Shown here: positions 31,722-39,939 of the stretch, one piece after another | How the letters are laid out: the number at the start of each line of letters is the position of its first letter | Numbering within the stretch: position 1 is the stretch's first letter | Source: Candidatus Brockarchaeota archaeon | Lineage (GTDB): Archaea > Thermoproteota > EX4484-205 > JAAOZP01 | NCBI GenBank assembly: GCA_017601395.1 | Contig: JAFNIQ010000010.1 | Span: 1-45,587 of the forward strand | Reading direction: 5' to 3' | Length of the DNA stretch: 45,587 nt | Notes under the pieces: model-generated | What the model was told of the DNA's origin: nothing | Seen by the model: the letters and a program-made list of their open reading frames with translations, nothing else | Database searches by the model: none | Position numbers and translations under genes: made by a program

Positions 31722-33287
31722 TTGGAGGAGAGTAAGATCCTTATTTTCGACACCACCCTGAGGGATGGTAACCAGGCTGTAGGCATAAACTTCTCTCTTG
31801 AGGATAAGATTAAGATTGCTCTCAAGCTTGACGACCTTGGGGTAAACTATATTGAGGGAGGATGGCCTAACGAGACTAACCAGGTTGACGTCTCCTTCTT
31901 CCAGAGAATTTTGAAATACAGGCTGAGGGCGAGGGTTTCAACATTCGGGAGGACTCGAAAGCCAGGGGTCAGGGTTGAGGAGGATCCTGATTTAAAATAC
32001 CTTCTTCAACCCAATATTCCGACTGCAACGATATTCGGGAAATCCTGGGTTCTACACGTTAAGGATGTTTTAAACACGACGCTCGAAGAGAACCTGAGCA
32101 TGATTTACGATAGTGTTAAGTATTTGAAGGAATCCGGCAGGGAAGTAGTTTTCGATGCTGAGCATTTCTTCGACGGCTATAGGGATGACCCGGACTACGC
32201 CCTTGAGGTTTTGAAGACTGCTGAGAAGGCCGGCGCATCCTTCCTAGTTTTAGCTGATACAAGGGGTGCTTCAGACCCTCTGGAGGTCTACGAAGTCGTT
32301 AAGAAGATCAAAGGGGTTTTTGAAACCCCGCTGGGGATTCATGCTCATAACGATACAGGTATGGCTGTTGCTAACACTGTTGCCGCTGTTAAAGCCGGGG
32401 CGGTGATGGTGCAGGGTACGATAAACGGAATAGGGGAGAGGTGTGGTAACGCAGACCTTGTTCAGGTCATAGGAGTACTGGCTGCTCGGTTTAACTACAG
32501 GATGGATGTTAACCTGAGAATGCTATCCACGGTCTCCCGGTATCTGCGCGACATCGCTTCGCTGGAGGAGAATCCTAGGCAGCCTTTTGTAGGCAAGTAT
32601 GCTTTCTCCCATAAGGGCGGTGTCCACGGTGACGCTGTTTTAAAGAATAGGGAGGCCTACGAGTTCGCGGATCCAGCTATCTTCGGCAGCACAAGCGCCA
32701 TAATTGTTTCCTCGCAGTCTGGGACGGCGAACCTTGCAGCCAAAGCTAAAGAAATGGGTCTTGAAGTAGACAAGAGGGATCCAAGGATCCTGGAGGCTCT
32801 GAGAAAGATTAAGGATCTGGAGTCGAAAGGCTATGTCTTCGAGGATGCCGACGGAAGTCTTTTCCTGCTTCTCCACGAGGCTCTTCACGGTTCCTCGCAG
32901 CTTTTCGAGCTTGAACACTGGACCTCGATAGTAACGTGGCTTGGAGACAGGCAGATCGTTGAGTGCGTTGTTAAAGTGAGGATCGGCGGAGTCAGCATGT
33001 CTGCTTCAGCAGAGGGAAACGGGCCTGTTAACGCTTTCGACAGTGCTTTGAAGAAAGCCCTAAGCCCAGTCTACCCTGGGATTGCATACGTTTCACTAAC
33101 GGGTTTCAGGGTGAGGGAGATAGACGCGCCCTCCGGTACTGCGGCGTCAGTAAGGATACTAGCCGAGTTTGAATCAAACGGCAACAGGTGGACGACGATA
33201 GGTGTTTCAACAAACATTTTGAAGGCTGCTGAGGAGGCTCTTGTAGCAGGCTACAAGTATTTCCTCTTGAAGCATAATAAACAGTGA
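31722..33287 (+). CDS. cimA: (R)-citramalate synthase
   Basis: 521 residues. Condenses acetyl-CoA and pyruvate in the threonine-independent isoleucine route. The DRE-TIM metallolyase start IFDTTLRDGNQAVGINFSLEDKI and IEGGWPNETNQVDVSFF follow the CimA subgroup pattern rather than LeuA. HAHNDTGMAVANTVAAVKAGA and GTINGIGERCGNADLVQVI (about 208-244) hold the metal His residues and the GxGERxGN loop. The C-terminal LeuA-type dimer domain (EIDAPSGTAASVRILAEFESNGNRWTTIGVSTNI) suggests feedback control. The TTG start is two bases after rpl15e. Confidence 0.9.
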   Translation: MEESKILIFDTTLRDGNQAVGINFSLEDKIKIALKLDDLGVNYIEGGWPNETNQVDVSFFQRILKYRLRARVSTFGRTRKPGVRVEEDPDLKYLLQPNIPTATIFGKSWVLHVKDVLNTTLEENLSMIYDSVKYLKESGREVVFDAEHFFDGYRDDPDYALEVLKTAEKAGASFLVLADTRGASDPLEVYEVVKKIKGVFETPLGIHAHNDTGMAVANTVAAVKAGAVMVQGTINGIGERCGNADLVQVIGVLAARFNYRMDVNLRMLSTVSRYLRDIASLEENPRQPFVGKYAFSHKGGVHGDAVLKNREAYEFADPAIFGSTSAIIVSSQSGTANLAAKAKEMGLEVDKRDPRILEALRKIKDLESKGYVFEDADGSLFLLLHEALHGSSQLFELEHWTSIVTWLGDRQIVECVVKVRIGGVSMSASAEGNGPVNAFDSALKKALSPVYPGIAYVSLTGFRVREIDAPSGTAASVRILAEFESNGNRWTTIGVSTNILKAAEEALVAGYKYFLLKHNKQ

Positions 33288-33393
33288 CGCATGTTCATCG
33301 GATGTTCAACGTCTAACCCTCTAGATTCTTATGCCTGGATTAACGTGGAATTATAAACGGCAGTAATAGGCAGCAGGCTTCTCAAGTAAAATT

Positions 33394-33401
33394 TTTAAAT
33401 A
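33394..33401 (+). promoter_or_regulatory. TATA box of the lysC-aro-pheA operon
   Basis: TTTAAATA inside ATTTTTAAATACAG. Its centre is 23-24 nt before ATG 33421 and 135 nt before the lysC ATG. The start site should fall at or a few bases after 33421, slightly closer than in other promoters of this window. Confidence 0.6.
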
Positions 33402-33420
33402 CAGTGGGCTGTGGGGCCCT

Positions 33421-33510
33421 ATGCTCAAGTCTTTGAGGCCTGTCGGAGAGCCTCCTGAAGCCTCACGGGCTTCGGGAGAAGGCTTTTACCTCATGTTCCA
33501 CTATTATTAA
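33421..33510 (+). CDS. Candidate leader peptide rich in Phe/Tyr at its end
   Basis: 29 codons from ATG 33421 to TAA 33508-33510. It begins MLKSLRPVGEPPEASRAS and ends GEGFYLMFHYY, so five of the last eight residues are Phe or Tyr, directly before the stop. It lies between the TATA box and lysC, the first gene of an operon that makes aromatic amino acids and ends with pheA. If the transcript starts slightly downstream, TTG 33433 is an in-frame alternative start. The lysC ribosome site (GGAG, 33527-33530) is 17 nt after its stop. No homologue is known to me; the role is inferred from composition and place. Confidence 0.5.
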   Translation: MLKSLRPVGEPPEASRASGEGFYLMFHYY

Positions 33511-33514
33511 AAGC
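33435..33514 (+). promoter_or_regulatory. Alternative hairpins in the lysC leader
   Basis: Stem A pairs GAGGC (33435-33439) with GCCTC (33450-33454). Stem B is an 11-bp stem, CTCCTGAAGCC (33452-33462) with GGCTTCGGGAG (33468-33478), with one G-U pair and a 5-nt loop. It shares bases 33452-33454 with stem A, so the two exclude each other. TTTT follows at 33484-33487. Stem C pairs GCTTTTA (33482-33488) with TAAAAGC (33508-33514), enclosing the Phe/Tyr codons and the stop. Pairings were found by eye, without energy calculation. Confidence 0.5.
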
Positions 33515-33532
33515 TTAGGGGGTTTTGGAGAA

Positions 33533-34753
33533 ATGGGTTCCAACGAGGTTCTCGTTGTCAAGTTCGGGGGCGCGGCTCTATCAACCAGGGAGCGAGTTGA
33601 GCATGCTGCTGAACTGGTCGCCCAAGAGGTTAGGAGGGACAGCAAGGTTGTGGTCGTCGTCTCAGCCATGGGCTCGACCACTGATACTCTTCTCCAGCTT
33701 TTCAAGGATGCCGGCGACCCCAGGTTTATGGATGAGGTTCTATCGATGGGTGAGAGGACAAGCGCCAGGGTTTTCTCAACCATGCTCTTGGCAAAGGGCG
33801 TTAAGGCTACTTTCCTAGACCCGTCTCAAGACGACTGGCCCATCCTTACAGACAGCAATTATGGTAACGCTAGGATAACTGTTCAAGAGTCATGCAGGAG
33901 AATCAGACAAGTTGTAGGGGGCCTGCTGGAAGAGTTCGACGTGGTCGTGGTGCCTGGTTTCGTAGGCAAGGATCCTAGGGGTAATGTTACAACGCTCGGC
34001 AGAGGTGGGAGCGACTCAACTGCCTTCATACTGGCCTCAGCCCTAAACCCTAAGGACACTATTCTGGTTACAAGCGTCTCCGGAATAATGTCGGCTGATC
34101 CACGCCTAGTGAAGTCAGCCAGGAGGCTGGAGGAGCTTACAACCGAGGAGCTCGCAGCCTTGGCTGACGTCGGGGTTAAGTTCATACATAAATCGTCCCT
34201 GAAGTATATTCCGCCATCGCTGAAGGTCAGGGTGATAAGCTATGATTCTAAGAGTCTAAGAGGCGATGGCACGCTCATACTTGCCTCAACCCCGCCGTTA
34301 AGCATGGAGATTATTAACGGCAGTGTCTCAGCAGTAATGTTCGTCGGTAGGAGCCTCAGGGCTGTCGGCAGAGCCATGGATGTTCTGAGAAGCGTTGAAA
34401 CGGATGAGCCTAGGCTCCTCGGAGTTGTTTCAAACAACAAGGAGGTCCTAGCATACTTCTCCGGGAGGCTCGGCGAGGAGACTGTTCAAAGGATGCATGA
34501 CGAGTTTCTGCTCGGCGAGGATGCGGTCGGCCTCGCGGTGAGGCAGGGCCTGCGGGGAATAATCATAAGGGGGACAGACCTGCATGAGACCCCCGGCGTC
34601 CTATACAGGATCTCCGCGCCCATGGCTAAGGAGGGTATTAACATACACGGCATCTTGACGCTCGGCTCCTACTTCATAGTGCTTATTCCCGAGGAGCATG
34701 TTGAAAAGGCTTTTAGGCTTCTGGAGGAGGCTTTCAGGGTTGAGGAGGATTAG
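33533..34753 (+). CDS. lysC: Aspartate kinase
   Basis: 406 residues. Makes aspartyl phosphate. The catalytic motifs are intact: VVKFGGAALSTRERVEHA (residues 8-25), VVVVSAMGSTTDTLL, VPGFVGKD and TTLGRGGSDSTAFILASAL (about 153-171). The C-terminal ACT region is present (HETPGVLYRISAPMAKEGINIHGILTLGSYFIVLI), so feedback inhibition is likely. ATG 33533 has GGAG 2 nt upstream. It heads the aromatic operon and overlaps asd by 14 nt. Its product also serves the threonine branch. Confidence 0.95.
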   Translation: MGSNEVLVVKFGGAALSTRERVEHAAELVAQEVRRDSKVVVVVSAMGSTTDTLLQLFKDAGDPRFMDEVLSMGERTSARVFSTMLLAKGVKATFLDPSQDDWPILTDSNYGNARITVQESCRRIRQVVGGLLEEFDVVVVPGFVGKDPRGNVTTLGRGGSDSTAFILASALNPKDTILVTSVSGIMSADPRLVKSARRLEELTTEELAALADVGVKFIHKSSLKYIPPSLKVRVISYDSKSLRGDGTLILASTPPLSMEIINGSVSAVMFVGRSLRAVGRAMDVLRSVETDEPRLLGVVSNNKEVLAYFSGRLGEETVQRMHDEFLLGEDAVGLAVRQGLRGIIIRGTDLHETPGVLYRISAPMAKEGINIHGILTLGSYFIVLIPEEHVEKAFRLLEEAFRVEED

Positions 34754-35780
34754 CGTAGCCGTCCTCGGGGCCACAGGCCTAGTAGGCCAGAGGTTCGTGA
34801 AACTGCTCTCCAGCCATCCGTTCTTCGAAATAAAGGTTTTAACAGCTTCTGAGAGGTCTGCCGGGAAGAAGTATAAGGAGGCTGCGCACTGGCTTCTAGG
34901 AGGCGACCCGCCTGAGCCCGCTTCAGAAATGATTGTTCAGGAAACCAGGGTTGAGGCCTTAAGCGATGTTGAGCTTGTCTTTTCAAGCCTGCCTAGCGAA
35001 GCTGCTTTGAAAGTTGAGCCCATGCTTGCGGAGCAGGGTTTCAAAATCGTCTCCACCGCAAGCACCTTCCGAATGGATCCGCTCGTACCCATGATAATCC
35101 CGGAGGTTAACCCTGGCCACGTAAGCATGATAGAAAGGCAGCGTGAGGAGAAGCGTTGGAAAGGCTTTCTCGTCACTAAGTCGAACTGCACGACGATGCC
35201 TCTGGTAATATCGCTGAAACCCATTTTAGACGTGTTCGGCTTGAGAAGAGTTGTAACAGTCTCGCTGCAAGCCTTGAGCGGAGCAGGCTACCCGGGTGTC
35301 CAGTCGCTCGACATCGTTGACAACGTAATACCCTTCATAAAGGGTGAGGAGGAGAAGCTTCAGGCTGAGACTGTTAAGATACTCGGTGAACCATTTAGGC
35401 CGCTTAACATACCGGTTTTAGCGAGCGTGAACAGGGTTCCGACTCTAGACGGGCATCTGCTGCATGTCTTTGCTGAGCTCGAGAAGGATTTTGAGCCTGA
35501 GGAGGTTAAGAGGGTTTTAAGAGAGTTTAAACCTCTACCGCAGAGGATGGGCCTATACTCGGCGCCAGACCCAGTTATACAGGTTAGGGAGGAGGAGGAC
35601 AGGCCCCAGCCCAGGCTGGACAGGGATTACAAGGGTGGGATGGGGGTTGTCGTTGGGAGAGTTAGCAAGTGCAACTCTTTAACAGTTAAGTATGCTGTTC
35701 TCTCGCATAATACTGTGAGGGGTGCTGCAGGAGGCTCGATACTCGTGGCGGAGCTGCTTAGGGAGATGAGGCTTGTTTGA
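34740..35780 (+). CDS. asd: Aspartate-semialdehyde dehydrogenase
   Basis: 346 residues from TTG 34740. The fungal/archaeal class of the enzyme. NADP-binding VAVLGATGLVGQRFVKLL (about 6-23), VFSSLPSEAALKVEP, the catalytic Cys in KSNCTTMPL (about 147), SLQALSGAGYPGV (about 174-186) and SVNRVPTLDGHLLHVF (about 222) are seen. The track of in-frame codons extends 14 residues further upstream into lysC, but this start gives the usual N-terminus. Its product is the branch point to homoserine and to ADTH. Confidence 0.95.
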   Translation: MRRISVAVLGATGLVGQRFVKLLSSHPFFEIKVLTASERSAGKKYKEAAHWLLGGDPPEPASEMIVQETRVEALSDVELVFSSLPSEAALKVEPMLAEQGFKIVSTASTFRMDPLVPMIIPEVNPGHVSMIERQREEKRWKGFLVTKSNCTTMPLVISLKPILDVFGLRRVVTVSLQALSGAGYPGVQSLDIVDNVIPFIKGEEEKLQAETVKILGEPFRPLNIPVLASVNRVPTLDGHLLHVFAELEKDFEPEEVKRVLREFKPLPQRMGLYSAPDPVIQVREEEDRPQPRLDRDYKGGMGVVVGRVSKCNSLTVKYAVLSHNTVRGAAGGSILVAELLREMRLV

Positions 35781-36580
35781 GCATGCTGGATGTTCCGGAA
35801 CCGGGTAAAAGGAGGAGGCTTAGAAGGATTTTCAGGGAGGATGGGAGAAGCGTAATAGTGCCGATGGACCACGGTGTCTCAATAGGGCCGGTGAAGGGCT
35901 TGCAGAACATGGCGTGGCTTGTGGGCGAGCTGTCTAAGGGCGGTGTCGACGCGATAGTTGTCCACAAGGGTTGGGCGAGAATGGTTGACGCCGCCGGGCT
36001 CGGGCTCATTGTACACGGCTCAGCTGGGACGGACCTCGGCTCAGACAGGCTTAGGAAGACCCGTTGCGCAACCCCTCTTGAAGCGCTTTCACTGGGTGCA
36101 GACGGCTTCTCCATCCATGTTAACGTAGGCTCTGAAACAGACTTTGAACAACTAGCCTTCCTAGCAGAGTCCGCAAGGGTCTGCAGCATCCTGGGCATGC
36201 CTCTGCTGGCGATGATGTACCCTAGGGGTCCGAAGATCGCTGACGAGCATTCTCCAAAGGAGGTTGCTCACGTCGCGAGGATAGGCGTGGAGCTCGGTGC
36301 CGACGTCGTCAAGACGAACTACACCGGGTCGCCGGAGTCTTTCAGGATCGTCGTGGAGTCTACGCGCATACCCGTGGTTATAGCTGGCGGTCCTAAAACA
36401 TCTTCAACCAGAGAGTTTCTCAAAATGGTTAGCGATGCTGTTTCAGCCGGTGCCGCAGGCGTCTCAATAGGCAGGAATGTTTTTCAACACGATAATCCGA
36501 GGAGGATGGCTGAGGCTCTGAAGGCGATTGTCCACGAGAATGCTTCCGTCGAGTATGCGCTGGAGGTAGCTGAATCTTGA
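35777..36580 (+). CDS. aroA': 2-Amino-3,7-dideoxy-D-threo-hept-6-ulosonate (ADTH) synthase
   Basis: 267 residues. First enzyme of the archaeal early shikimate route (MJ0400 family, class I aldolase-like), which joins aspartate semialdehyde to a deoxyketohexose phosphate. RRIFREDGRSVIVPMDHGVSIGPVKGL (residues 16-42), GADGFSIHVNVGS, GADVVKTNYTGS (about 175-186, with the Schiff-base Lys) and IAGGPKTSSTREFLKMVSDAVSAGAAGVSIGRNVFQ are diagnostic. The TTG start overlaps asd by 4 nt. Confidence 0.93.
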   Translation: MSMLDVPEPGKRRRLRRIFREDGRSVIVPMDHGVSIGPVKGLQNMAWLVGELSKGGVDAIVVHKGWARMVDAAGLGLIVHGSAGTDLGSDRLRKTRCATPLEALSLGADGFSIHVNVGSETDFEQLAFLAESARVCSILGMPLLAMMYPRGPKIADEHSPKEVAHVARIGVELGADVVKTNYTGSPESFRIVVESTRIPVVIAGGPKTSSTREFLKMVSDAVSAGAAGVSIGRNVFQHDNPRRMAEALKAIVHENASVEYALEVAES

Positions 36581-37575
36581 AGGAAATATGGATTATCGCT
36601 GAGGGTGTTAACCAGGCTCACGGGGTGGACAGGGTTGTCTCGAGAAGCCGGGGAATGGTGGAGGGTAGGGGTGAAAGCCTTAGACTGGTGAAGTGGAGTC
36701 CCCCGGAGCCTCACGTGGACTTCGACCCCGGTTCAACAGTGCTCGAGCTCGAGGTTAAGAGCTCCGGGGACGAGGAGAATGCTTTGAAGGCTGTGGAAAA
36801 AGGCTTTAGGAAAATACTTGTGAAAACATCCGACTGGAAGGTTATACCGTGGGAGAACCTTGTCGCAAAGCTGAGGGGGAGGGCTATGATCATCGCTGAG
36901 GCTTCCAGCGTCGAGGAGGCTAAGCTCGCCCTCAGAGCTCTTGAGCTCGGCGTTGACGCTGTAGCTTTGAACATGCCTGTCAGCGAGGCTTCGAGAGCCG
37001 CGGTTGAGCTTAGGAGCATTGAAGCCGTGCTGAGCCTCCGTGAGGCCATTGTCGAAAAGGTTTCTGAGGCCGGCGTTGGGCTCAGGGCGTGCATAGATGC
37101 CTGCGACACTATGAGTCCTGGGGAAGGCATGCTGATAGGAGCATTCTCGTCGATGCTGGTTCTAGTGGAGGCGGAGGTGTCTGAATCCGGTTTCACTAAG
37201 CCCAGGCCCTTCCGGGTTAACGCTGGAGCAGTATGCCAGTATGTTCTCTCAACCAGGGGTTTTTCACCATATATTAGCGACCTTAGGTCTGGAGACGTTG
37301 TCCTGGCTGTTTCTAGAAAGGGCGAGGCTAGGCCTCTCACAATATGCAGAATGAAGGTTGAGAAGAGGCCTCTCAGAATGATCGGGATCAGTTTAAACGG
37401 TTCAACGGGGAAGGTTTTTCTGCAGGACGCTGAAACCATAAGGGTTGTAACCCAGCAGGGCTCAATAAGCGTTAGAGACCTTAAGCCGGGTGACAGGGTT
37501 ATCGCCTATTCTCCGGCAAGGGTTGGAAGGCATTTCGGAACCCCTGTGGAAGGGGAGCTGATGCTCGAGTTTTGA
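36577..37575 (+). CDS. aroB': 3-Dehydroquinate synthase II
   Basis: 332 residues. Archaeal enzyme that converts ADTH to 3-dehydroquinate with NAD (MJ1249 family), unrelated to bacterial AroB. Typical parts are VDAVALNMP, FRVNAGAVCQYVL (about 212-224), YISDLRSGDVVLAVSRKGEARPLTICRMKVEKRPL and the end RVVTQQGSISVRDLKPGDRVIAY, EGRHFG-like VGRHFGTPVEGELMLEF. It overlaps its neighbours by 4 nt on both sides. Confidence 0.93.
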   Translation: MKEIWIIAEGVNQAHGVDRVVSRSRGMVEGRGESLRLVKWSPPEPHVDFDPGSTVLELEVKSSGDEENALKAVEKGFRKILVKTSDWKVIPWENLVAKLRGRAMIIAEASSVEEAKLALRALELGVDAVALNMPVSEASRAAVELRSIEAVLSLREAIVEKVSEAGVGLRACIDACDTMSPGEGMLIGAFSSMLVLVEAEVSESGFTKPRPFRVNAGAVCQYVLSTRGFSPYISDLRSGDVVLAVSRKGEARPLTICRMKVEKRPLRMIGISLNGSTGKVFLQDAETIRVVTQQGSISVRDLKPGDRVIAYSPARVGRHFGTPVEGELMLEF

Positions 37576-38252
37576 GGCCTAGAATATGCGTTTCAGTGAA
37601 GGCGGATAGTGTTCCAAGGGTCTTAAGAGCTATAGGGCTTTCCAAGAGGCTTGGGGCCAGTCTTGTTGAGCTTAGGCTTGACCATGCCGGCGAGAAGCAG
37701 TATGAAGCCTTGTTGAAGACTGTTGAGTCGTCGCGCGTCGGCTGCGTGGCGACGATAAGGCCCAGCTGGGATGGTGGTGCTTACCTTGGGGACGAAGACA
37801 GGAGGCTGAGGCTTTTCGAAAAAGCATTGGAAGCCCCCTTCAGATACGTGGATGTTGAGCAGAAATCCAGGATTGTCGACGAGGTTTCAAGGCTGGCCTC
37901 TCAGAAGGGTGTTGGCCTGATTCTTTCACGCCATGAGTGGAACGGAACCCCCAGCGTGAAGACCCTTGGAAAAATTCTTTCAACAATGAAACGTAGGAAC
38001 GCGGATATCTATAAGATTGTCACAAGTATCAGGAGCCCTGTTGACGAGGCGAGCCTACTGTTCTTCCTGAGCAGCATCCGGGAAAGCAGGGTCGTCTGCT
38101 TCGGGATGGGGGAGAAGGGTTTAGCCACAAGAATACTCGCGCCGCTGCTCGGAAGCTTTATGACTTACGCTTCATACGGAGAGGCTCTTGCACCAGGCCA
38201 GGCGGACCTTAGGAGAATGGTCTCGATATACAGGAGAATGGGCGTATGGTAG
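37572..38252 (+). CDS. aroD: 3-Dehydroquinate dehydratase, type I
   Basis: 226 residues, Schiff-base TIM-barrel enzyme. ICVSVKADSVPRVLRAI at the start, LVELRLDH (about 34-41, with the conserved Glu and Arg), VATIRPSWDGG, the His of LSRHEWNGTPS (about 120) and the Schiff-base Lys of IYKIVTSI (about 144) are visible. The TTG start lies inside the end of aroB'. Confidence 0.93.
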   Translation: MRPRICVSVKADSVPRVLRAIGLSKRLGASLVELRLDHAGEKQYEALLKTVESSRVGCVATIRPSWDGGAYLGDEDRRLRLFEKALEAPFRYVDVEQKSRIVDEVSRLASQKGVGLILSRHEWNGTPSVKTLGKILSTMKRRNADIYKIVTSIRSPVDEASLLFFLSSIRESRVVCFGMGEKGLATRILAPLLGSFMTYASYGEALAPGQADLRRMVSIYRRMGVW

Positions 38253-39094
38253 GGTGGCTTCCAACATCAGATTCAAAACTGCTCTTCGTCATAGGAGACC
38301 CGGTTTCACACTCAGTGAGCCCGGCGATCCACAACAGGGCTATAAGGAGGCTTGGCATAGACGCTGTCTATCTTGCCTTAAGAGTAAAAGGGGAAATGCT
38401 CGGGTTCTTCATATCCCTTTGCAGGCTCAACAGAGTACTGGGTTTCAACGTAACTATACCGCATAAGATTGCTGTAGCAAGCCTTGTTGACAGGCTGGAT
38501 GATTCTGCTGAACTAACAGGGTGCGTCAACACCGTCAGGGTTACAAGCGGTCTTCTAGAGGGTTTCAACACGGATGTAGCCGGGGTTGAGAAGTCTTTGA
38601 GGAACGCTGGCTTCAAGGGCGGGGGTGTTGCGGCAGTCATAGGTGCCGGCGGAGGTGCTAGGGCAGCTGTCTTAGCGTTGCTTTCAATGGGGTGTAGAGT
38701 GGTGGTGTTGAACAGGAGCCGGGGGAGAGCGCTTGAGCTTGAGAAACACTTCTTGGAAAGAGGCCTGAGGGTTGAGACGCATGGCCTCGACCATGCTCGA
38801 CAGGTGCTTAAAGATGCTGACCTTGTTGTCAACGCTACGCCAGTAGGCATGGGAAGCAGCGTTGAAACTCCTTTTCCGGCCGAGTTCCTGAGGAGTGGTC
38901 AGACACTCCTAGACATGGTTTACACGCCTCATCCTACTAGGCTCGTCAAGGAGGCGTCTGAAAAAGGGTTGAACACCGTGCCGGGCGTCGAGATGCTTAT
39001 CCACCAGGCTGCTGAAAGCTTCGAAATATGGTTCGGCGTAAAGCCTCCGCTGGAGGAGATGAGGGATGAAGCCTTAAGGAGGCTCAGGGTTTGA
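38246..39094 (+). CDS. aroE: Shikimate dehydrogenase
   Basis: 282 residues. GDPVSHSVSPAIHNRAIRRL (about 17-36) and NVTIPHK (about 72-78, catalytic Lys) form the substrate site. TGCVNTV and GFNTDVAG follow, then the NADP motif VIGAGGGARAAVLAL (about 130-144) and NATPVGM (about 195). The ATG overlaps aroD by 7 nt. Confidence 0.95.
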   Translation: MVGWLPTSDSKLLFVIGDPVSHSVSPAIHNRAIRRLGIDAVYLALRVKGEMLGFFISLCRLNRVLGFNVTIPHKIAVASLVDRLDDSAELTGCVNTVRVTSGLLEGFNTDVAGVEKSLRNAGFKGGGVAAVIGAGGGARAAVLALLSMGCRVVVLNRSRGRALELEKHFLERGLRVETHGLDHARQVLKDADLVVNATPVGMGSSVETPFPAEFLRSGQTLLDMVYTPHPTRLVKEASEKGLNTVPGVEMLIHQAAESFEIWFGVKPPLEEMRDEALRRLRV

Positions 39095-39939
39095 GCAGGG
39101 CCATAGTTCACGGTGCCGTAAGCATTGTTAACGCTATGGCAAACGGCCTGGGTGCAGCACTAGGGGTTGGGCTGAGGGTTGAGGCGAGCTGCAGGCTAAT
39201 GGAAGAGCCAGTGTTCAGAATACGCTCCGGAGAAATTTTTCTCAAAGCCGGCAGCCTGCCTGAAAAGGTTTGCAGACTGATACTGGGGGACTTCGGCGTG
39301 CAGAAGGGATGTGAAGTGAGCATTTACTCTGAAATACCTGCGAGGAAAGGATTGAAGTCGAGCAGCGCCGTCTCCTCAGCTGTTGCCCTCGCATGCCTTA
39401 AAGAAGTCACGGGGGAAGCCGGGCTCATGGAGGCAGCTAAATACTCTGTTGAAGCGAGCATCGAGACAGGAGTGTCGGTGACAGGGGCTTTCGACGATGC
39501 TTCCGCATGCCTCTTAGGTGGAATAGTGGTGACGGATAATTTCGAGAGGAAGGTCCTGGCGAGAAGGCTGGTTGACCCCAGTCTTAGAGTCGTCATACTC
39601 ATACCTTCAGGCGGGATGCTCAGCGGGATGGTTGACACTAGTCTCTTTAAGCCTGTTGAACCCTTGATGAGGCTGGCCCACAGGCTGGCTTTAAACGGGG
39701 AGGAGTGGCTGGCGATGACTCTAAACGGGCTTGCTGTTTCAACAGCCCTCGGCCTGGGCGTGGAGCCAGCGTTAGAAGCTTTGAAGAACGGCGCCATAGC
39801 CTCAGGGGTTTCCGGAAAGGGGCCTGCTGTGGCTGCTGTAGTAAGGCCGCAGGATGTTGAAAAGGTTAGAAGGGCCCTTTCCGGGTTCGGCAGGGTTGTG
39901 GAGACAGGTGTGTGCAACGAGAATGCGAATGTCGAGTAG
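39091..39939 (+). CDS. aroK: Shikimate kinase, archaeal GHMP type
   Basis: 282 residues. GHMP-superfamily kinase that replaces the bacterial P-loop AroK in archaea. HGAVSIVNAMANGLGAALGV (about 7-26), the ATP loop EIPARKGLKSSSAVSSAVALAC (about 85-106), TGAFDDASACLLGG (about 132-145) and SGKGPAVAAV (about 232) are present. The position between aroE and aroA confirms the substrate. It overlaps aroE by 4 nt. Confidence 0.93.
   Translation: MSRAIVHGAVSIVNAMANGLGAALGVGLRVEASCRLMEEPVFRIRSGEIFLKAGSLPEKVCRLILGDFGVQKGCEVSIYSEIPARKGLKSSSAVSSAVALACLKEVTGEAGLMEAAKYSVEASIETGVSVTGAFDDASACLLGGIVVTDNFERKVLARRLVDPSLRVVILIPSGGMLSGMVDTSLFKPVEPLMRLAHRLALNGEEWLAMTLNGLAVSTALGLGVEPALEALKNGAIASGVSGKGPAVAAVVRPQDVEKVRRALSGFGRVVETGVCNENANVE

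Noticed and set aside
36711-37439. 242-codon reverse frame inside DHQ synthase II
   Set aside because: Antisense to a clear family member, with low-complexity Ser/Thr composition and no motif.
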